Source: Neogemmobacter tilapiae (lineage in GTDB: Bacteria; Pseudomonadota; Alphaproteobacteria; Rhodobacterales; Rhodobacteraceae). Taken from it: 55,234 nucleotides of DNA. The position numbers and the translations under genes are program-made. Position 1 is the first letter of the stretch; every line of letters begins with the position of its first letter. Under the pieces are notes generated by a model, which had not been told where the DNA came from, made no database searches, and was given only the letters and a program-made list of their open reading frames with translations. Shown here piece by piece: positions 26,608 through 37,678 of this stretch. The stretch spans positions 113,286 through 168,519 of the forward strand of contig NZ_BMYJ01000009.1 in NCBI RefSeq assembly GCF_014652215.1, given 5' to 3'.

Positions 26608-27410
26608 CCCTGTGGATGCGCCGACCGCACCGCCGCTTCGGCAGCGGCGGTCAGCGCCTTGCGGTCGGCAAAATCCCCCACATGCAGCGGCGCATGGCGC
26701 GTGATCACCACCCGCCCCTGACGCGGGCTGGCCAGCACCATCAGCAGCGACGGCCCGAATTCCATTTCCGCCCACCAGCCATAGTAACGCGGGTCTGCCC
26801 CCGCCGGGGCCTCATAGACAATCGTCACCGGCTGGATCGCCAGCCCCGCGCCCTGAAAGGCGGCAAACAGGCTTGATTTGAACGGCAGAACCCGCTGCCC
26901 GTCCGTCGAGGTTCCCTCGGGGAAAAAGATCAGATGCTGCCCCGCCGCCAGACGCCCCTCAAGCTCCACCTGCTGCGCCTTGGCCTCGGTCCCCTTGCGG
27001 ATCACGAACATCGTGCCCGTCGCCCGCGCCAGCCAGCCGATCCCAGCCCAGCCCGCCACTTCGGACTTCGCAATGAAATTCCCTGTCGTGCAGGCATTCA
27101 GTGTGAAAATGTCCAGCCAGGATACATGGTTCGACACCACCGCCCCCCGGCCTGCCATTTCCGCCCCCTCAACCCGATAGCCAAGCCCCAGAATCGCAAC
27201 ATTCGCCCGGCAGACCCATCGCGTCAGCCGCCCCGTCCAGGGCCTGCGCAGGCCATAAAGCGGCCGCTCCGCCAGCCGCAGCACCAACAAGACCAACAGC
27301 CCGCCAAAGGTCAGAATCCCGATCAGCCCGCCGCGCCAGACGACGCGCAGCCAGTCGCCCGCCCCCTTGGGATGCGGCAGTTCCATCCCCTCATGCCGCC
27401 AGTCGTTCAT
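26604..27410 (-). CDS. olsA: Lyso-ornithine lipid O-acyltransferase OlsA
   Basis: A 268-residue 1-acyl-glycerol-3-phosphate-acyltransferase-type enzyme with an N-terminal membrane segment (~residues 25-47), catalytic HVSWLD (HX4D) at 95-100 and FPEGT at 163-167. Being coupled (ATGA overlap) behind olsB, it most likely adds the second fatty acyl chain to lyso-ornithine lipid. A PlsC role in phosphatidic acid synthesis is the alternative. Confidence 0.9.
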   Translation of the reverse strand: MNDWRHEGMELPHPKGAGDWLRVVWRGGLIGILTFGGLLVLLVLRLAERPLYGLRRPWTGRLTRWVCRANVAILGLGYRVEGAEMAGRGAVVSNHVSWLDIFTLNACTTGNFIAKSEVAGWAGIGWLARATGTMFVIRKGTEAKAQQVELEGRLAAGQHLIFFPEGTSTDGQRVLPFKSSLFAAFQGAGLAIQPVTIVYEAPAGADPRYYGWWAEMEFGPSLLMVLASPRQGRVVITRHAPLHVGDFADRKALTAAAEAAVRSAHPQG

Positions 27411-28183
27411 AGTGCGCTGCTCGCATGGCGGATGTGGAAATCCCGGTGCCGCGCCGACAGTTGCGCCGTGTCCATGATCAGACAGACATCGACCGTGTTG
27501 AACCCATGGTCCACAAAGGCCCCATCGCCCACCACCCCACCCAACCGCAGATAGGCCCGCAGCAAGGATGGCATCGCCCCCACCGCCCGCTTACGGTCGA
27601 TCTGGTCTGCCTTCAGCAGGTTCATCGACACCCCATGGGGTGGCCGCGCCGTCACTCGTAGGGCAGGGGGGGCTAGGTGATGGTGATGCAGCCAGGCCAA
27701 GGGCTGCGCCAGGCCCGCCACATCAGTGCCGTGGAAAGAGGCGACGCCAAACATGAGTTCCGTCCCATGCTCCAGCACATAGCCGGCCAAGCCGTTCCAC
27801 ATCATCAGCATCGCCGCCCCGCCCCGATGATCGGCATCCACGCAGGACCGCCCCAGTTCCAGCAATCGCCGCCCGCTGGCCCGCAGGGGCGTCAGGTCAT
27901 ATTCTGCTTCGCTATAGAACCGCCCCGCGCCAAGGCGGTCCCCCGGCAAAAGCCGGTAAGCCGCGACCACGTGATCGCCCAAGGGCCGCCGCCGGTCGAT
28001 CAGCACCAGATGGTCGCACAGCGCATCGAAAGCGTCCCGCTCCAGCCCCGCCGCATGGTCCACCATCGGCCCATCGGCCCCCAACTCTTGCACGAAGACC
28101 CGATAGCGGAGCCGTTGTGCCGCCCTCAGATCATCGTCCGTCCGCGCCAAGGCCAGTTCGTAAAGGGGGTCTTCGCCGGTCAT
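27407..28183 (-). CDS. olsB: Ornithine N-acyltransferase OlsB
   Basis: A 258-residue GNAT-like acyltransferase that transfers a 3-hydroxyacyl chain from ACP to the alpha-amino group of ornithine, the first step of ornithine-lipid synthesis. Visible are RLRYRVFVQELGADG, VVAAYRLLPGD, the FYSEAEYDL loop, ELGRSCVD and FGVASFHGTD, all characteristic of the OlsB family. First gene of the olsB-olsA operon. Confidence 0.92.
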   Translation of the reverse strand: MTGEDPLYELALARTDDDLRAAQRLRYRVFVQELGADGPMVDHAAGLERDAFDALCDHLVLIDRRRPLGDHVVAAYRLLPGDRLGAGRFYSEAEYDLTPLRASGRRLLELGRSCVDADHRGGAAMLMMWNGLAGYVLEHGTELMFGVASFHGTDVAGLAQPLAWLHHHHLAPPALRVTARPPHGVSMNLLKADQIDRKRAVGAMPSLLRAYLRLGGVVGDGAFVDHGFNTVDVCLIMDTAQLSARHRDFHIRHASSAL

Positions 28184-28309
28184 GCCATCCTGCCACTGGT
28201 TCCGCCCCAGTTAAGGAAGGCCCGGCAGCGATGCAACTGTTTCCGGGTCAAACAACTTTTGCATGCGACGCACAATTATAGATTGCGCGTCGCGCGGTGG
28301 GGGCTAAAC

Positions 28310-28492
28310 TCATTCCTGCCCGGCAAAAACCGGCACAAGCATCACCCGACTGCCATCAATGACAACCTTGCCACGATGCTCGAAATTCACGGTGATCCGC
28401 CCGCCGATGTTCGACTGGACTTGCCCCAGTCCCCAGTCGGCCGCGTCCGGGTGGCGCACATACATACCGGGCTCCAGCAAGGAATTCAGCAT
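28310..28492 (-). CDS. DUF3553 small protein
   Basis: A 60-residue protein: EPGMYVRHPDAADWGLGQVQ, then a beta-rich NFEHRGKVVID end. It belongs to the small DUF3553 group, related to a short barrel domain seen also in UvrD-like helicase tails. The ATG at 28492 is the natural start; the longer frame overlaps the divergent chpT gene. It starts 30 bases from chpT on the opposite strand. Confidence 0.8.
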   Translation of the reverse strand: MLNSLLEPGMYVRHPDAADWGLGQVQSNIGGRITVNFEHRGKVVIDGSRVMLVPVFAGQE

Positions 28493-28522
28493 GGACAGAC
28501 CTTGCCTTTTTGACGGACCAAC

Positions 28523-29116
28523 ATGACCAAAACTCCTGACCTTGTGGCGCTTCTGGGTTCGCGCCTTTGCCATGACCTTATCAGCCCGATTGGTGCCATC
28601 GGCAATGGGGTAGAGCTTTTGATGATGGAGGCCGGGGCCAGTCCCTCGCCCGAACTGGCCTTGGTGAATGACAGCGTGGCCCAAGCCAACACCCGCATCC
28701 GCCTATTCCGGCTGGCCTTTGGCCAAGCAGGGGTGGGCCAGCGCCTTGGCCGGGCCGAGGTGCAGGGTCTGCTGCTGGATATGGGCCGGGGGGGGCGCCT
28801 GGCCATTCTGGCCGAAGGGTTGGGCGATCTTGACAGGGCCCAGGCCAAGCGCCTTTTTCTGGGACTGCTTTGCCTTGAAAGCGCCTTTCCCTGGGGCGGG
28901 CAGGTGGTCATTGCCCAAACCCCCGAAGGCGCGCTGACGCTTGCCGCGCAAGGCAAAAGGGTGAAACCCTTGCCGCATCTTTGGCCCCTGGTGCGGGGTG
29001 AAGCGCCACCTGCCGATCTGGCGGCGGCTGAGGTGCATTTTGCGATTTTGGGGGCAGAATTGGCGGGGCAGGGCCACGTCACCATGGACGAGACCCGCAT
29101 CCAACTGCTGCTTTGA
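28523..29116 (+). CDS. chpT: Histidine phosphotransferase ChpT
   Basis: A 197-residue phosphotransferase that relays phosphate from the CckA kinase to CtrA (and CpdR), controlling cell cycle, motility or gene-transfer-agent genes in alphaproteobacteria. The phosphoacceptor His17 is in SRLCHDLISPIGAIGNGVEL, the DHp signature of ChpT. The C-terminal half is a degenerate ATPase-like domain. No cckA or ctrA is in the window. Confidence 0.92.
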   Translation: MTKTPDLVALLGSRLCHDLISPIGAIGNGVELLMMEAGASPSPELALVNDSVAQANTRIRLFRLAFGQAGVGQRLGRAEVQGLLLDMGRGGRLAILAEGLGDLDRAQAKRLFLGLLCLESAFPWGGQVVIAQTPEGALTLAAQGKRVKPLPHLWPLVRGEAPPADLAAAEVHFAILGAELAGQGHVTMDETRIQLLL

Positions 29117-29179
29117 TCCCCATCGTTTCCTTAATTAAATTCTGACGAAGCCTGCGCGGCATGCGGATACGCCTTGCGA

Positions 29180-31744
29180 TCAGCCCAGCATCCGCCCAAC
29201 CATTTCCCCCAAATTGCGGCTGAGCCCCGGCGCCGCGGCCATCCGCGCCAGTTCACCCCGGATCATCCCCTGCCGGTCGGCATCATAGCGCGACCAGCTT
29301 TCAAAGCCTGTCGACATCCGCGCCGCCGTCTGTGGGTTCAGCGGATCAAGTTTAATAAGCCAATCCGCCAGCAGCCGATAGCCAGCCCCATCGGCATGGT
29401 GGAAACCGGCATGGTTTGCCGCCAGCATCCCCATCACCGAACGGAAACGGTTCGGATTCTTCATGTCGAAATCGGGCCTAGCCGTCAGCCGATTGACCAC
29501 GCCCGCCAAAGCCTCGGGCGCCGCGTGCAGCACTTGCAGGCTGAACCATTTGTCCATCACCAGCCGGTCGCCGTGCCATTTCGCCTCAAACCGCGCCAGT
29601 TCTTCTGCCCCAATCCCCTGCTCCAAAAGACAAGCCAAGGCCCCGCCCTCATCCGTCATATTGTCCGCCTGCGCAAACAGGGCGCTGGCGGCAGCGCCCG
29701 CGTCCAGCCGCGTCTGCAACGACAACAAGGCCAGCCGCAGCGCCCGTTTCCCCGCCGCCTTCGCATCCGGGCTATACGGGCCATCCACCACCGTTCCTGC
29801 CAGCAAACCGGGCAGGGCAGGGGCCAGACGTTCCGCCAAGGCCAGCCCCAGCCGCTTCCGCGCCGCATGGATCGCCGCAGGGTCGGGCACATGGCCCGCC
29901 GCGAACAGCGTCTGCGCCATGTCATCCTCACCCGGCAAACGCAGCACCAGCGCGCGGAAGGCCGGGTCAAGGCTGTCATCCCCCGCCACCTGCGTCATCG
30001 CCTCCAGCCAATCGGCCCCCGGCGCTGCCCCTTCGGTCACCATCCGCGCCAAAATCTCTTTCGCCAGTGCCCGCCCCGATTCCCATTTGTTGAACGGGTC
30101 GGTGTCATGCGCCAAAAGAAAGGCCCGCGTTGTGGGATCGACAGCATGTTCCAAGACCACCGGGGCCGAGAACCCGCGCAGGATGGAAGGCACCGGTCGC
30201 GCCGCCAAGCCGTTGAATTCAAACACCTGCTCGCTGTTCGTCAGTTCCAGAACCGTCGTTTCCAGAACCTCACCCCCATTCGGGTTCAGCAACCCCACCG
30301 CCACCGGAATGACCTTCGCATCCTTCACCGGCTGCCCCGGCGTCGGCGGGTTCACCTGTGACAGGGTCAAACGGAACGTCCCCGCTCCATCCCAATCTTC
30401 CTTCACCGTCACCCGCGGCGTCCCCGCCTGCTCATACCAACGCTTGAACTGCGCCAAGTCGCGGCCCGTGGCATCGGCAAAGACCGCCAGCCAATCCTCG
30501 ATCGTCGCGGCCTGCCCATCGTGGCGGTCGAAATACAGATCCAGCGCCTGCTTATAGCCGTCGTCACCCACCAGACGCTTCAGCATCCCGATGACCTCGG
30601 CCCCTTTTTCATAGACCGTCGCGGTGTAGAAATTGTTGATCTCGACAAAGCTGTCCGGCCGAACGGCATGCGCCAAAGGCCCGCCATCCTCGCGGAATTG
30701 CCGGGCGCGCAGGGTCAGCACATCCTCGATCCGTTTGACCGCGTGGCTGCGCATATCGCCGCTGAACTGCTGGTCGCGGAACACCGTCAGCCCCTCTTTC
30801 AGGCACAGTTGAAACCAGTCGCGGCATGTGATCCGGTTGCCCGTCCAGTTGTGGAAATATTCATGCGCAATGATCGCCTCGATCCGCGCATAGTCATCGT
30901 CCGTCGCCGTTTCCGGGCTGGCCAGCACATATTTCGCGTTAAAGATGTTCAGCCCCTTGTTCTCCATCGCGCCCATGTTGAAGTCGTCAACCGCCACGAT
31001 GTTGAACACGTCCAGATCATATTCCCGGCCATAGGCCGTCTCGTCCCAGCGCATCGACCGGATCAGCGCATCCATCGCGTAATCCGTCCGCGTCTCGTCC
31101 CCCGGACGTACCCAGATGTTCAGCTTCACCGCTCGCCCCGAGGCTGTGGTGAAATCGGCGCTGGTGGCAATCAAATCACCCGCGACCAAAGCGAACAGAT
31201 AGGCGGGCTTGGGCCAGGGATCGACCCATTCGCCGCCCGTCGGGTTCCCGTTCGACAAAAGCACCGGCAGATCGCTTTCGATCCGCACCCGGAACGGGGC
31301 CATCACATCGGGGCGGTCGGGGTAAAAGGTGATCTTGCGAAAGCCCTCCGCCTCGCATTGCGTGCAATACAGGCCGTTCGACATATACAGCCCCTCCAGC
31401 GCCGTGTTTTGCGCCGGGGCAATCTCCACCTCGGTTTCCAGCGTGAACGGCCCCTCGGGCAGCAGTGTCGCGGGCACCGTCAGCCCTGTTTCATCCGCGA
31501 TCAGATCCAGCACCGCCCCGTTCAGCCTTGCCGAAATCAACCGCAGGTCAATGCCGTTCAGCCGCAGATCCTGATGCCCCGGCCGCGCCGGATTGGGTGA
31601 AAGCGCCAGTTTCGCCAGAACCCGTGTGGCCGTCGGATGCAGCCGAAAGGTCAGATCGACCTGATCCACGCAATGCGTAAAAGGCTGATAATCGGCCAGA
31701 TGAATGGTCCGGGCCGAATTGTTTTGCGCGGCGTTGTCCTGCAT
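29180..31744 (-). CDS. pepN: Aminopeptidase N (M1)
   Basis: An 854-residue zinc aminopeptidase of the E. coli PepN type: substrate-recognition GAMEN, zinc motif HEYFHNW at residues 294-300 with the third ligand Glu in LKEGLTVFRDQQFSGD, and the long helical C-terminal domain. The start at 31744 has a GGGGA six bases upstream. It is followed (75 bases on, same strand upstream) by the RTX protein gene; the two are unlikely to be linked functionally. Confidence 0.96.
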   Translation of the reverse strand: MQDNAAQNNSARTIHLADYQPFTHCVDQVDLTFRLHPTATRVLAKLALSPNPARPGHQDLRLNGIDLRLISARLNGAVLDLIADETGLTVPATLLPEGPFTLETEVEIAPAQNTALEGLYMSNGLYCTQCEAEGFRKITFYPDRPDVMAPFRVRIESDLPVLLSNGNPTGGEWVDPWPKPAYLFALVAGDLIATSADFTTASGRAVKLNIWVRPGDETRTDYAMDALIRSMRWDETAYGREYDLDVFNIVAVDDFNMGAMENKGLNIFNAKYVLASPETATDDDYARIEAIIAHEYFHNWTGNRITCRDWFQLCLKEGLTVFRDQQFSGDMRSHAVKRIEDVLTLRARQFREDGGPLAHAVRPDSFVEINNFYTATVYEKGAEVIGMLKRLVGDDGYKQALDLYFDRHDGQAATIEDWLAVFADATGRDLAQFKRWYEQAGTPRVTVKEDWDGAGTFRLTLSQVNPPTPGQPVKDAKVIPVAVGLLNPNGGEVLETTVLELTNSEQVFEFNGLAARPVPSILRGFSAPVVLEHAVDPTTRAFLLAHDTDPFNKWESGRALAKEILARMVTEGAAPGADWLEAMTQVAGDDSLDPAFRALVLRLPGEDDMAQTLFAAGHVPDPAAIHAARKRLGLALAERLAPALPGLLAGTVVDGPYSPDAKAAGKRALRLALLSLQTRLDAGAAASALFAQADNMTDEGGALACLLEQGIGAEELARFEAKWHGDRLVMDKWFSLQVLHAAPEALAGVVNRLTARPDFDMKNPNRFRSVMGMLAANHAGFHHADGAGYRLLADWLIKLDPLNPQTAARMSTGFESWSRYDADRQGMIRGELARMAAAPGLSRNLGEMVGRMLG

Positions 31745-31819
31745 GGCATGTCCCCTGTTCTTTGCTCAACAGGGATAAGGCCTGCGCCGCCGGGCGCAAG
31801 CCTTGCCGTCACCATCGCC

Positions 31820-34800
31820 CTATTCAGCGGCGATCCGCTTGTTTGGGGCCATGAGGACCCGCACCTCATGGGCTTTCAGGGTCATCCGGGCGGCCTCGAA
31901 GGCCTGTTCGCGGTCGGCCAGTTCGGGGAACAGCGCCAGGATTTCTGCCCGCGCCATCTGGTCCATCGCCGAGATCATCCGTGCGGCGGGTTGGAAGCTT
32001 TCCGACCAGGCCCCGTCGACATGCACGATCTCATGCCCGTCGAACAGGATATGGACATAGGTCACCCCTTCGGCCGGCACCACCTGCGCAATCCCCGGCT
32101 GGCCCAGCAGATGCAGCGCCGCCACCAGCACCTCATGCTCGCCAAACAGCAGCTCTGCCCCCGCATCGGCGATCAGCATCCGGTGCTGCGGCGACACCAT
32201 CGTGTCGCGCAGCGGCACCTGCGCCCCCAGCGATCCGGCCGCCAAGGCGACCGGTGCCAGATCGGGGGCCGCCCGCAGCTGCGCCGCCGAAAGCTGCCGC
32301 TGGCCCACCCAACGCACCGCCTGCCAGCCATGATCCCGCGTCAGCACCCGGTCGCCCGGTTTCACCGCCTCGACCGCCATCGCCCCTTGCAGGGTCACGA
32401 TCTGCGAACCGGCGGTAAAGCAGGGGATGATGTTCTCAATCTGCGAGAAGTCGAGCCGACCAATGACCTGCCGCCCCGGCGTGCCTTCGGGCAGGTCGTA
32501 GAACAGCACATAGCCTGCTTCGGGGTCGCCGGGGGTAAAGACGACGGTCGTCAGCGGCTTGCCATAGGCCGTCAGGTCCAGCGTGTCGATGTCGCCGTTG
32601 CCGGGATCTTCGCCGCCCTGGATAACGTCATTGCCGGAATTGGCAAAAGTCCCCGCGCCGACCACAAAGCTGTCATTCCCCAGCCCGCCATAAAGGCTGT
32701 CGGCCCCCGCATCGGTGGTAAAGCTGTCGTTGCCCGCGTCACCCGAGACGACGTCATTGCCCGCGCCGCCCGACAGCGTGTCATTCCCATCGCCGCCGAA
32801 GAGAATGTCGTTGCCCGCATCGCCCGAAAGACTGTCAGCGCCATTGCCGCCGGTCAGGCCATCGGAACCGTCCCCGCCAAAGAGCTGGTCATTGCCCTCG
32901 CCGCCGGACAGCTGATCCGTGTCATTGCCTCCGAACAGGCTGTCGTTGCCGCCATCGCCCGACAAAGTGTCATTGCCATCCTGGCCCTGCAACGAATCGT
33001 CGCCATTGCCGCCCGAAAGGCTGTCCTGATCATTGCCCCCCGACAGCGTGTCATTCCCATCGCCGCCTTCCAGCGTATCGTTCCCGGTACCGCCGCTGAT
33101 CCGGTCATCGCCGTCGCCGCCAAAGGCCTGATCATTGCCGCTGTCGCTGTCGAGTGTGTCGTTGCCTGCCCCGCCGAACAGCTGGTCATTGCCACTGTCG
33201 CCATCCAGATCGTCGTTGCCGTCGCCGCCATACAGGCTGTCATCGCCGGTCAAGCCGTTCAGCGTATCATCGCCCGCATCGCCAGAGACGGAGTCATCCC
33301 CGTCATCGCCCGACAGGATGTCATTACCCTCGCCACCCGACAATGTGTCGTTCTGGTCGCCACCCGACAGGCTGTCATTGCCGTTGCCGCCCGACAGCAC
33401 ATCCGTGCCCGTGCCGCCCGACAGCGTGTCATCCCCGCCGTCGCCGGACAGAGTATCGGCCCCGTCGTTGCCCGCCAGAATGTCATTGCCATTGCCGCCG
33501 AACAGGCTGTCGTCGTTGTCGCCACCGGAAAGACTGTCTGCGCCCTCGCCGCCGTACAGACGGTCGTTGCCCGCATCGCCGTTCAGCGTGTCGTCCCCGG
33601 CATCGCCCATCAGGCTGTCGACGCCGGCCCCACCATTCAGCAGGTCATTGTCGTTGCCGCCCGAGAGGGTATCGTCGCCATTGTCCCCGAACAGAGTGTC
33701 GGACCCGTTGTCGCCGAACAACTGGTCGTTGCCGTTGCCGCCGAACAGGCTGTCGGCATCGTTGCCGCCCGAAAGGCTGTCTGCGCCCTCGCCGCCATAC
33801 AGACGGTCGTTGCCCGCATCGCCGTTCAGCGTGTCGTCCCCGGCATCGCCCATCAGGCTGTCGACGCCGGCCCCGCCGTTCAGAAGATCGTTCTGGTTGC
33901 CACCCGACAGCGTGTCGTCGCCGCCGTCGCCGGACAGGGTGTCGGCCCCGTCGTTGCCCGCCAGAATGTCATTGCCATTGCCGCCGAACAGGCTGTCGGC
34001 ATCATTTCCGCCCGAAAGAGAATCCCCGCCTTCACCGCCATACAGCGTGTCGTTACCGACTTCGCCGTTCAGCGTGTCGGCCCCATTGTCGCCGAACAAC
34101 TGGTCGCTGCCGTTGCCACCGAACAGGCTGTCGTCGTTGTCGCCACCGTAAAGGCTGTCGGCACCCTCGCCGCCATACAGACGGTCGTTGCCCGCATCGC
34201 CGTTCAGCGTGTCGTCGCCAGCATCGCCCGTCAGGCTGTCGATACCGGCCCCGCCGTTCAGCAGGTCGCTGTCATTGCCGCCCGACAGGGTGTCGTCGCC
34301 GCCGTCGCCGGACAGGGTATCGGCCCCGTCGTTGCCCGCCAGAATGTCATTGCCATTGCCGCCGAAAAGGCTGTCGGTGCCCGCATCGCCAGTCAGGCTG
34401 TCGATGCCCTCGCCGCCATACAACGTGTCGTTGTTGTTGCCGCCCGACAGTGTGTCGTTGCCGTTGTCACCGAACAGGCTGTCGTTGCCGTCGCCGCCGA
34501 ACAGGCTGTCCTGATCATTGCCGCCGTAAAGCGAATCTTCGCCGCCATCGCCATAGATCGAATCGTCGCCCTCGTCGCCCGAGATGCTTTCGTTGCCATT
34601 GCCGCCCGACAGCGAATCGCCGCCCTGGCCGCCGAAGAGGAAATCGTTCCCCTCGCCGCCGAACAGGCTGTCGGTGCCGTTGCCGCCGAACAGGCTGTCG
34701 ATGTCATTGCCGCCCGACAGGTTGTCATTGCCGTTGCCGCCGAACAGCGTGTCGTTCCCCGCATCGCCCGCCAGCGTGTCGTCGCCATCGTCGCCCGACA

Positions 34801-37678
34801 TGCTGTCGTTGCCGTCGCCGCCCATGGCATTGTCGTTGCCGGTGCCACCTTCGATCAGGTCGTTGCCCGCGCCGCCGTCGATCGTATCGTTGTCGGCCCC
34901 GCCATAGAGGCTGTCCGACCCGCCCAGCCCCGACATCGTGTCGTTGCCTGCCGCCCCATAGAAGACGTTAGTATAGCCGCCCGGGTTGGTATCCTCGCCG
35001 TCAAAGCCGATGATCGTGTCGTTAAAGGCCGAACCGTAAACCCCGTCGACGCCGGTATAGGTGTCGCCCTGAGCATCGCCGCCAAGGCCCACGCCGGTGC
35101 CCAGGTTGACGTTGACGGCCGCACCCGAGTTGGAATAGTCGACCCAGTCCATCCCAGCGTCGCCGCGCATCGTGTCGTTCCCGGCATCGCCAAAGAACGT
35201 GTCATTGCCGGTGCCGCCGTCCATGGAATCGTTGCCAAGGCCGCCATAAAGGCTGTCGTTCCCGGCATTGCCAAAGATTGTGTCTTCGCCGTCGTTGCCT
35301 GCAAGGCTGTCGTTGCCATCGCCGCCCGACAGGCTGTCGTTGTCATTGCCGCCCGACAGCGTGTCGTTGCCCGCATCGCCCGACAGGGTATCGTTGCCCG
35401 TACCGCCGCTCAGGCTGTCCTGATCATTGCCCCCGGCAAGGTTGTCGTTCCCCGCGCCGCCGTCCAGCGTGTCGTTGCCGTCATTGCCCGACAGCGTGTC
35501 ATTGCCCGCGTCGCCCGAAAGACTGTCGGCATCATTGCCGCCCGACAGGTTGTCGTTCCCGGCCCCGCCCGACAGGGTGTCGTTGCCGTCACCCCCCGAC
35601 AGACTGTCGTTGCCCGTGCCACCCGACAGGCTGTCGTTGCCCGCATCGCCCGAAAGCGTGTCGTTTCCGGTGCCGCCGAACAGGCTGTCATTGCCCGCAG
35701 CCCCGATCAGGCTGTCATCGCCACGGCCGCCGACCATGGAGTCGTTGCCCACGCCTCCGTCGATCGTGTCGTTGTCAGTCGCAATCGCTTGGAAGTGGAC
35801 ATCCGTGTAATAGATGACCTGCCCGTCGGTATTGCCGTTGGAATAGATAATCTGGACTTGGCTCACAGGCCCCGGAATCGAAACAAGAACCGAACCAGCC
35901 GCTTCGTTCGCATCATCGCCGCCAGGCCCTGCGGTGATCGTGTTGGTGCCGGAGTTTATGTTATCATTCCCGGCCGCCGTCAGGTTCACTGTCACCGGAT
36001 TGCCTTCGGCATCCAGCGCGACAATGGTCAGAATGTCCTGCCATCCGCCCGTATCAATGTCGTTGATGCGGAACTGCACGTTCTGCACCTGATCCGCAAA
36101 ACCGCTGCCTGCGACTGCGCTGAAATTCATCGTCACCGTGGCGGTCGGGCCAAGCCCGGTTCCGGTGATGTATCCCGCCGAATTGTTGGCGAAGGGGCCG
36201 CCGCCGACATATTGCTGCGTGTTGCTGGTGGTAAAGCTCTGCCCGCCACCCGTATCCGTATAGGCGACGTTGACGTTGATCCCGCCGGTGTTCTGGGTAA
36301 AGCCCCCGGCAATGTTCGTGCCGCTGCCTCCCTGAAGGATCCAGTTCATATCAAGGTTGGCAGCGCCTGTGCCAGTCTCGGCGCCGCCGATCAGCGTGTC
36401 GTCGCCTTCGTTCCCGATCAAGCTGTCGTTGCCGTCCCCGCCCGAGACCGAGTCGTTCTCGCTCCCACCGCCCAGCGTGTCGTTGCCCAGCCCGCCTTCC
36501 AGCGTGTCCTGTCCAGCCCCGCCCGACAGGCTGTCGCCCCCCGCGCCACCATCCAGAGAGTCGTTGCCGTCATCGCCCGAAAGGGTATCGGCCCCGTCAT
36601 TGCCGCCGATGCTGTCGTCCCCGGTGCCGCCCGACAGGTTGTCGTCGTTGTTGCCGCCCGAAATCGTGTCGTTCCCGGCATCGCCGGAAATCGTGTCGTT
36701 GCCGTCGCCGCCCGAAAGGCTGTCTTCGTCGGCCCCGCCCGAAATGCTGTCGTTGCCCGCATCGCCCGAAATTGTGTCGTTCCCGGCATCGCCCGCCAGC
36801 GTGTCGTTGCCGGTGCCGCCAGTCATGTTATCCCGGCCATCGCCGCCCGACAGGCTGTCGTTGCCCGCGCCGCCGTCCATACTGTCGTTGCCGTCGCCGC
36901 CGAACAGCGTATCGGCGTCATTGCCACCCGCCAGCGTGTCCTGTCCGCCGCCGCCATACAGCAGGTCATTGCCGTCATTGCCCGACAGGCTGTCGTTGCC
37001 TTGCGAAGGGGCTGCCGTCAGGATGCTGGAGGTCGCCAGATCTTGCACACCGCCGCCGGGCAGCGTGACAGAGCCGGAAAGAACCTGCCCGCCCACGTTT
37101 TCCCAGTAATACACCTCAATGATGTATTGTGTGCCTGCGGTCAGGTTGACCGAGGAAGTAACCGTTGACGCCCCTTGATGAAAGTCGTTGTTCAGGTTGA
37201 AGACTTCGTCCCCGGTCGCGGCATTGCGGATGATAATCCGCGACCCGTCATCGGAGGTCGTCGAGAATGTGTAGCTGCCGGTTGTGGTGATGTTCAGGGT
37301 CGACGTCAGGATGATCCCAAAATCATTGGGGTCCGTAGGCGAAAGCCCGACTGAACCGGCCAAGGTTTGGGGGTTAAAGGTGTTTGTCTGCCCGCCACCG
37401 TTCAGCGTCGCCCCGGCAATGGTGCCGGTCTGGTTGGCTTGGTCCGTGAAGTCGCGCGTATAGACGGCATAGTTCCAAAGGCTGTTGCCGTTGTCCCCAT
37501 AAAGCGTATCGTTGCCGGACCCGCCCGAGAACACGTCGTTCCCGGAGCCGCCGAACATCAGGTCGCTGTTGTTCCCGCCGCTGCCCGAGTCATTGCCACC
37601 GTTGCCGTGAAAGGCATCGTTTGCGTTCGAGCCGTTGCCGAGGTTGTCGTTGCCGTCGTTTCCGCCGTAAGTCGCCAT
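31820..37678 (-). CDS. Giant RTX protein with PA14-like and Hint_2 domains
   Basis: A 1,952-residue protein. It has a short RTX block, then a PA14-like beta domain (~residues 66-225, with [20 protein letters not shown] and [13 protein letters not shown]). Many RTX calcium-binding nonapeptides (GGxGNDxL type) follow, interrupted by a non-RTX beta-sandwich (~435-630) and a second non-RTX stretch near ~890-940. A C-terminal Hint_2 domain starts at Cys1753 ([13 protein letters not shown]). There is no Sec signal; type I secretion is expected, and calcium would fold the repeats outside the cell. Nearly identical blocks around 33400-34350 suggest recent repeat expansion. Adhesin or matrix roles are plausible but not shown. 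Confidence 0.93.
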   Translation of the reverse strand: MATYGGNDGNDNLGNGSNANDAFHGNGGNDSGSGGNNSDLMFGGSGNDVFSGGSGNDTLYGDNGNSLWNYAVYTRDFTDQANQTGTIAGATLNGGGQTNTFNPQTLAGSVGLSPTDPNDFGIILTSTLNITTTGSYTFSTTSDDGSRIIIRNAATGDEVFNLNNDFHQGASTVTSSVNLTAGTQYIIEVYYWENVGGQVLSGSVTLPGGGVQDLATSSILTAAPSQGNDSLSGNDGNDLLYGGGGQDTLAGGNDADTLFGGDGNDSMDGGAGNDSLSGGDGRDNMTGGTGNDTLAGDAGNDTISGDAGNDSISGGADEDSLSGGDGNDTISGDAGNDTISGGNNDDNLSGGTGDDSIGGNDGADTLSGDDGNDSLDGGAGGDSLSGGAGQDTLEGGLGNDTLGGGSENDSVSGGDGNDSLIGNEGDDTLIGGAETGTGAANLDMNWILQGGSGTNIAGGFTQNTGGINVNVAYTDTGGGQSFTTSNTQQYVGGGPFANNSAGYITGTGLGPTATVTMNFSAVAGSGFADQVQNVQFRINDIDTGGWQDILTIVALDAEGNPVTVNLTAAGNDNINSGTNTITAGPGGDDANEAAGSVLVSIPGPVSQVQIIYSNGNTDGQVIYYTDVHFQAIATDNDTIDGGVGNDSMVGGRGDDSLIGAAGNDSLFGGTGNDTLSGDAGNDSLSGGTGNDSLSGGDGNDTLSGGAGNDNLSGGNDADSLSGDAGNDTLSGNDGNDTLDGGAGNDNLAGGNDQDSLSGGTGNDTLSGDAGNDTLSGGNDNDSLSGGDGNDSLAGNDGEDTIFGNAGNDSLYGGLGNDSMDGGTGNDTFFGDAGNDTMRGDAGMDWVDYSNSGAAVNVNLGTGVGLGGDAQGDTYTGVDGVYGSAFNDTIIGFDGEDTNPGGYTNVFYGAAGNDTMSGLGGSDSLYGGADNDTIDGGAGNDLIEGGTGNDNAMGGDGNDSMSGDDGDDTLAGDAGNDTLFGGNGNDNLSGGNDIDSLFGGNGTDSLFGGEGNDFLFGGQGGDSLSGGNGNESISGDEGDDSIYGDGGEDSLYGGNDQDSLFGGDGNDSLFGDNGNDTLSGGNNNDTLYGGEGIDSLTGDAGTDSLFGGNGNDILAGNDGADTLSGDGGDDTLSGGNDSDLLNGGAGIDSLTGDAGDDTLNGDAGNDRLYGGEGADSLYGGDNDDSLFGGNGSDQLFGDNGADTLNGEVGNDTLYGGEGGDSLSGGNDADSLFGGNGNDILAGNDGADTLSGDGGDDTLSGGNQNDLLNGGAGVDSLMGDAGDDTLNGDAGNDRLYGGEGADSLSGGNDADSLFGGNGNDQLFGDNGSDTLFGDNGDDTLSGGNDNDLLNGGAGVDSLMGDAGDDTLNGDAGNDRLYGGEGADSLSGGDNDDSLFGGNGNDILAGNDGADTLSGDGGDDTLSGGTGTDVLSGGNGNDSLSGGDQNDTLSGGEGNDILSGDDGDDSVSGDAGDDTLNGLTGDDSLYGGDGNDDLDGDSGNDQLFGGAGNDTLDSDSGNDQAFGGDGDDRISGGTGNDTLEGGDGNDTLSGGNDQDSLSGGNGDDSLQGQDGNDTLSGDGGNDSLFGGNDTDQLSGGEGNDQLFGGDGSDGLTGGNGADSLSGDAGNDILFGGDGNDTLSGGAGNDVVSGDAGNDSFTTDAGADSLYGGLGNDSFVVGAGTFANSGNDVIQGGEDPGNGDIDTLDLTAYGKPLTTVVFTPGDPEAGYVLFYDLPEGTPGRQVIGRLDFSQIENIIPCFTAGSQIVTLQGAMAVEAVKPGDRVLTRDHGWQAVRWVGQRQLSAAQLRAAPDLAPVALAAGSLGAQVPLRDTMVSPQHRMLIADAGAELLFGEHEVLVAALHLLGQPGIAQVVPAEGVTYVHILFDGHEIVHVDGAWSESFQPAARMISAMDQMARAEILALFPELADREQAFEAARMTLKAHEVRVLMAPNKRIAAE
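33405..34350. repeat. Near-identical RTX blocks
   Basis: Within the giant gene, the block encoding [11 protein letters not shown] ... [12 protein letters not shown] occurs three times (about 33530-33660, 33770-33890, 34150-34270). The block encoding [17 protein letters not shown] also occurs three times. DNA identity between blocks is far higher than between other RTX units. Confidence 0.85.

Noticed and set aside
32600-37000. Regular short repeats that could be mistaken for a CRISPR array or satellite
   Set aside because: The ~27-base period is the RTX nonapeptide codon pattern in one continuous reading frame; there are no constant repeats with unique spacers and no cas genes.
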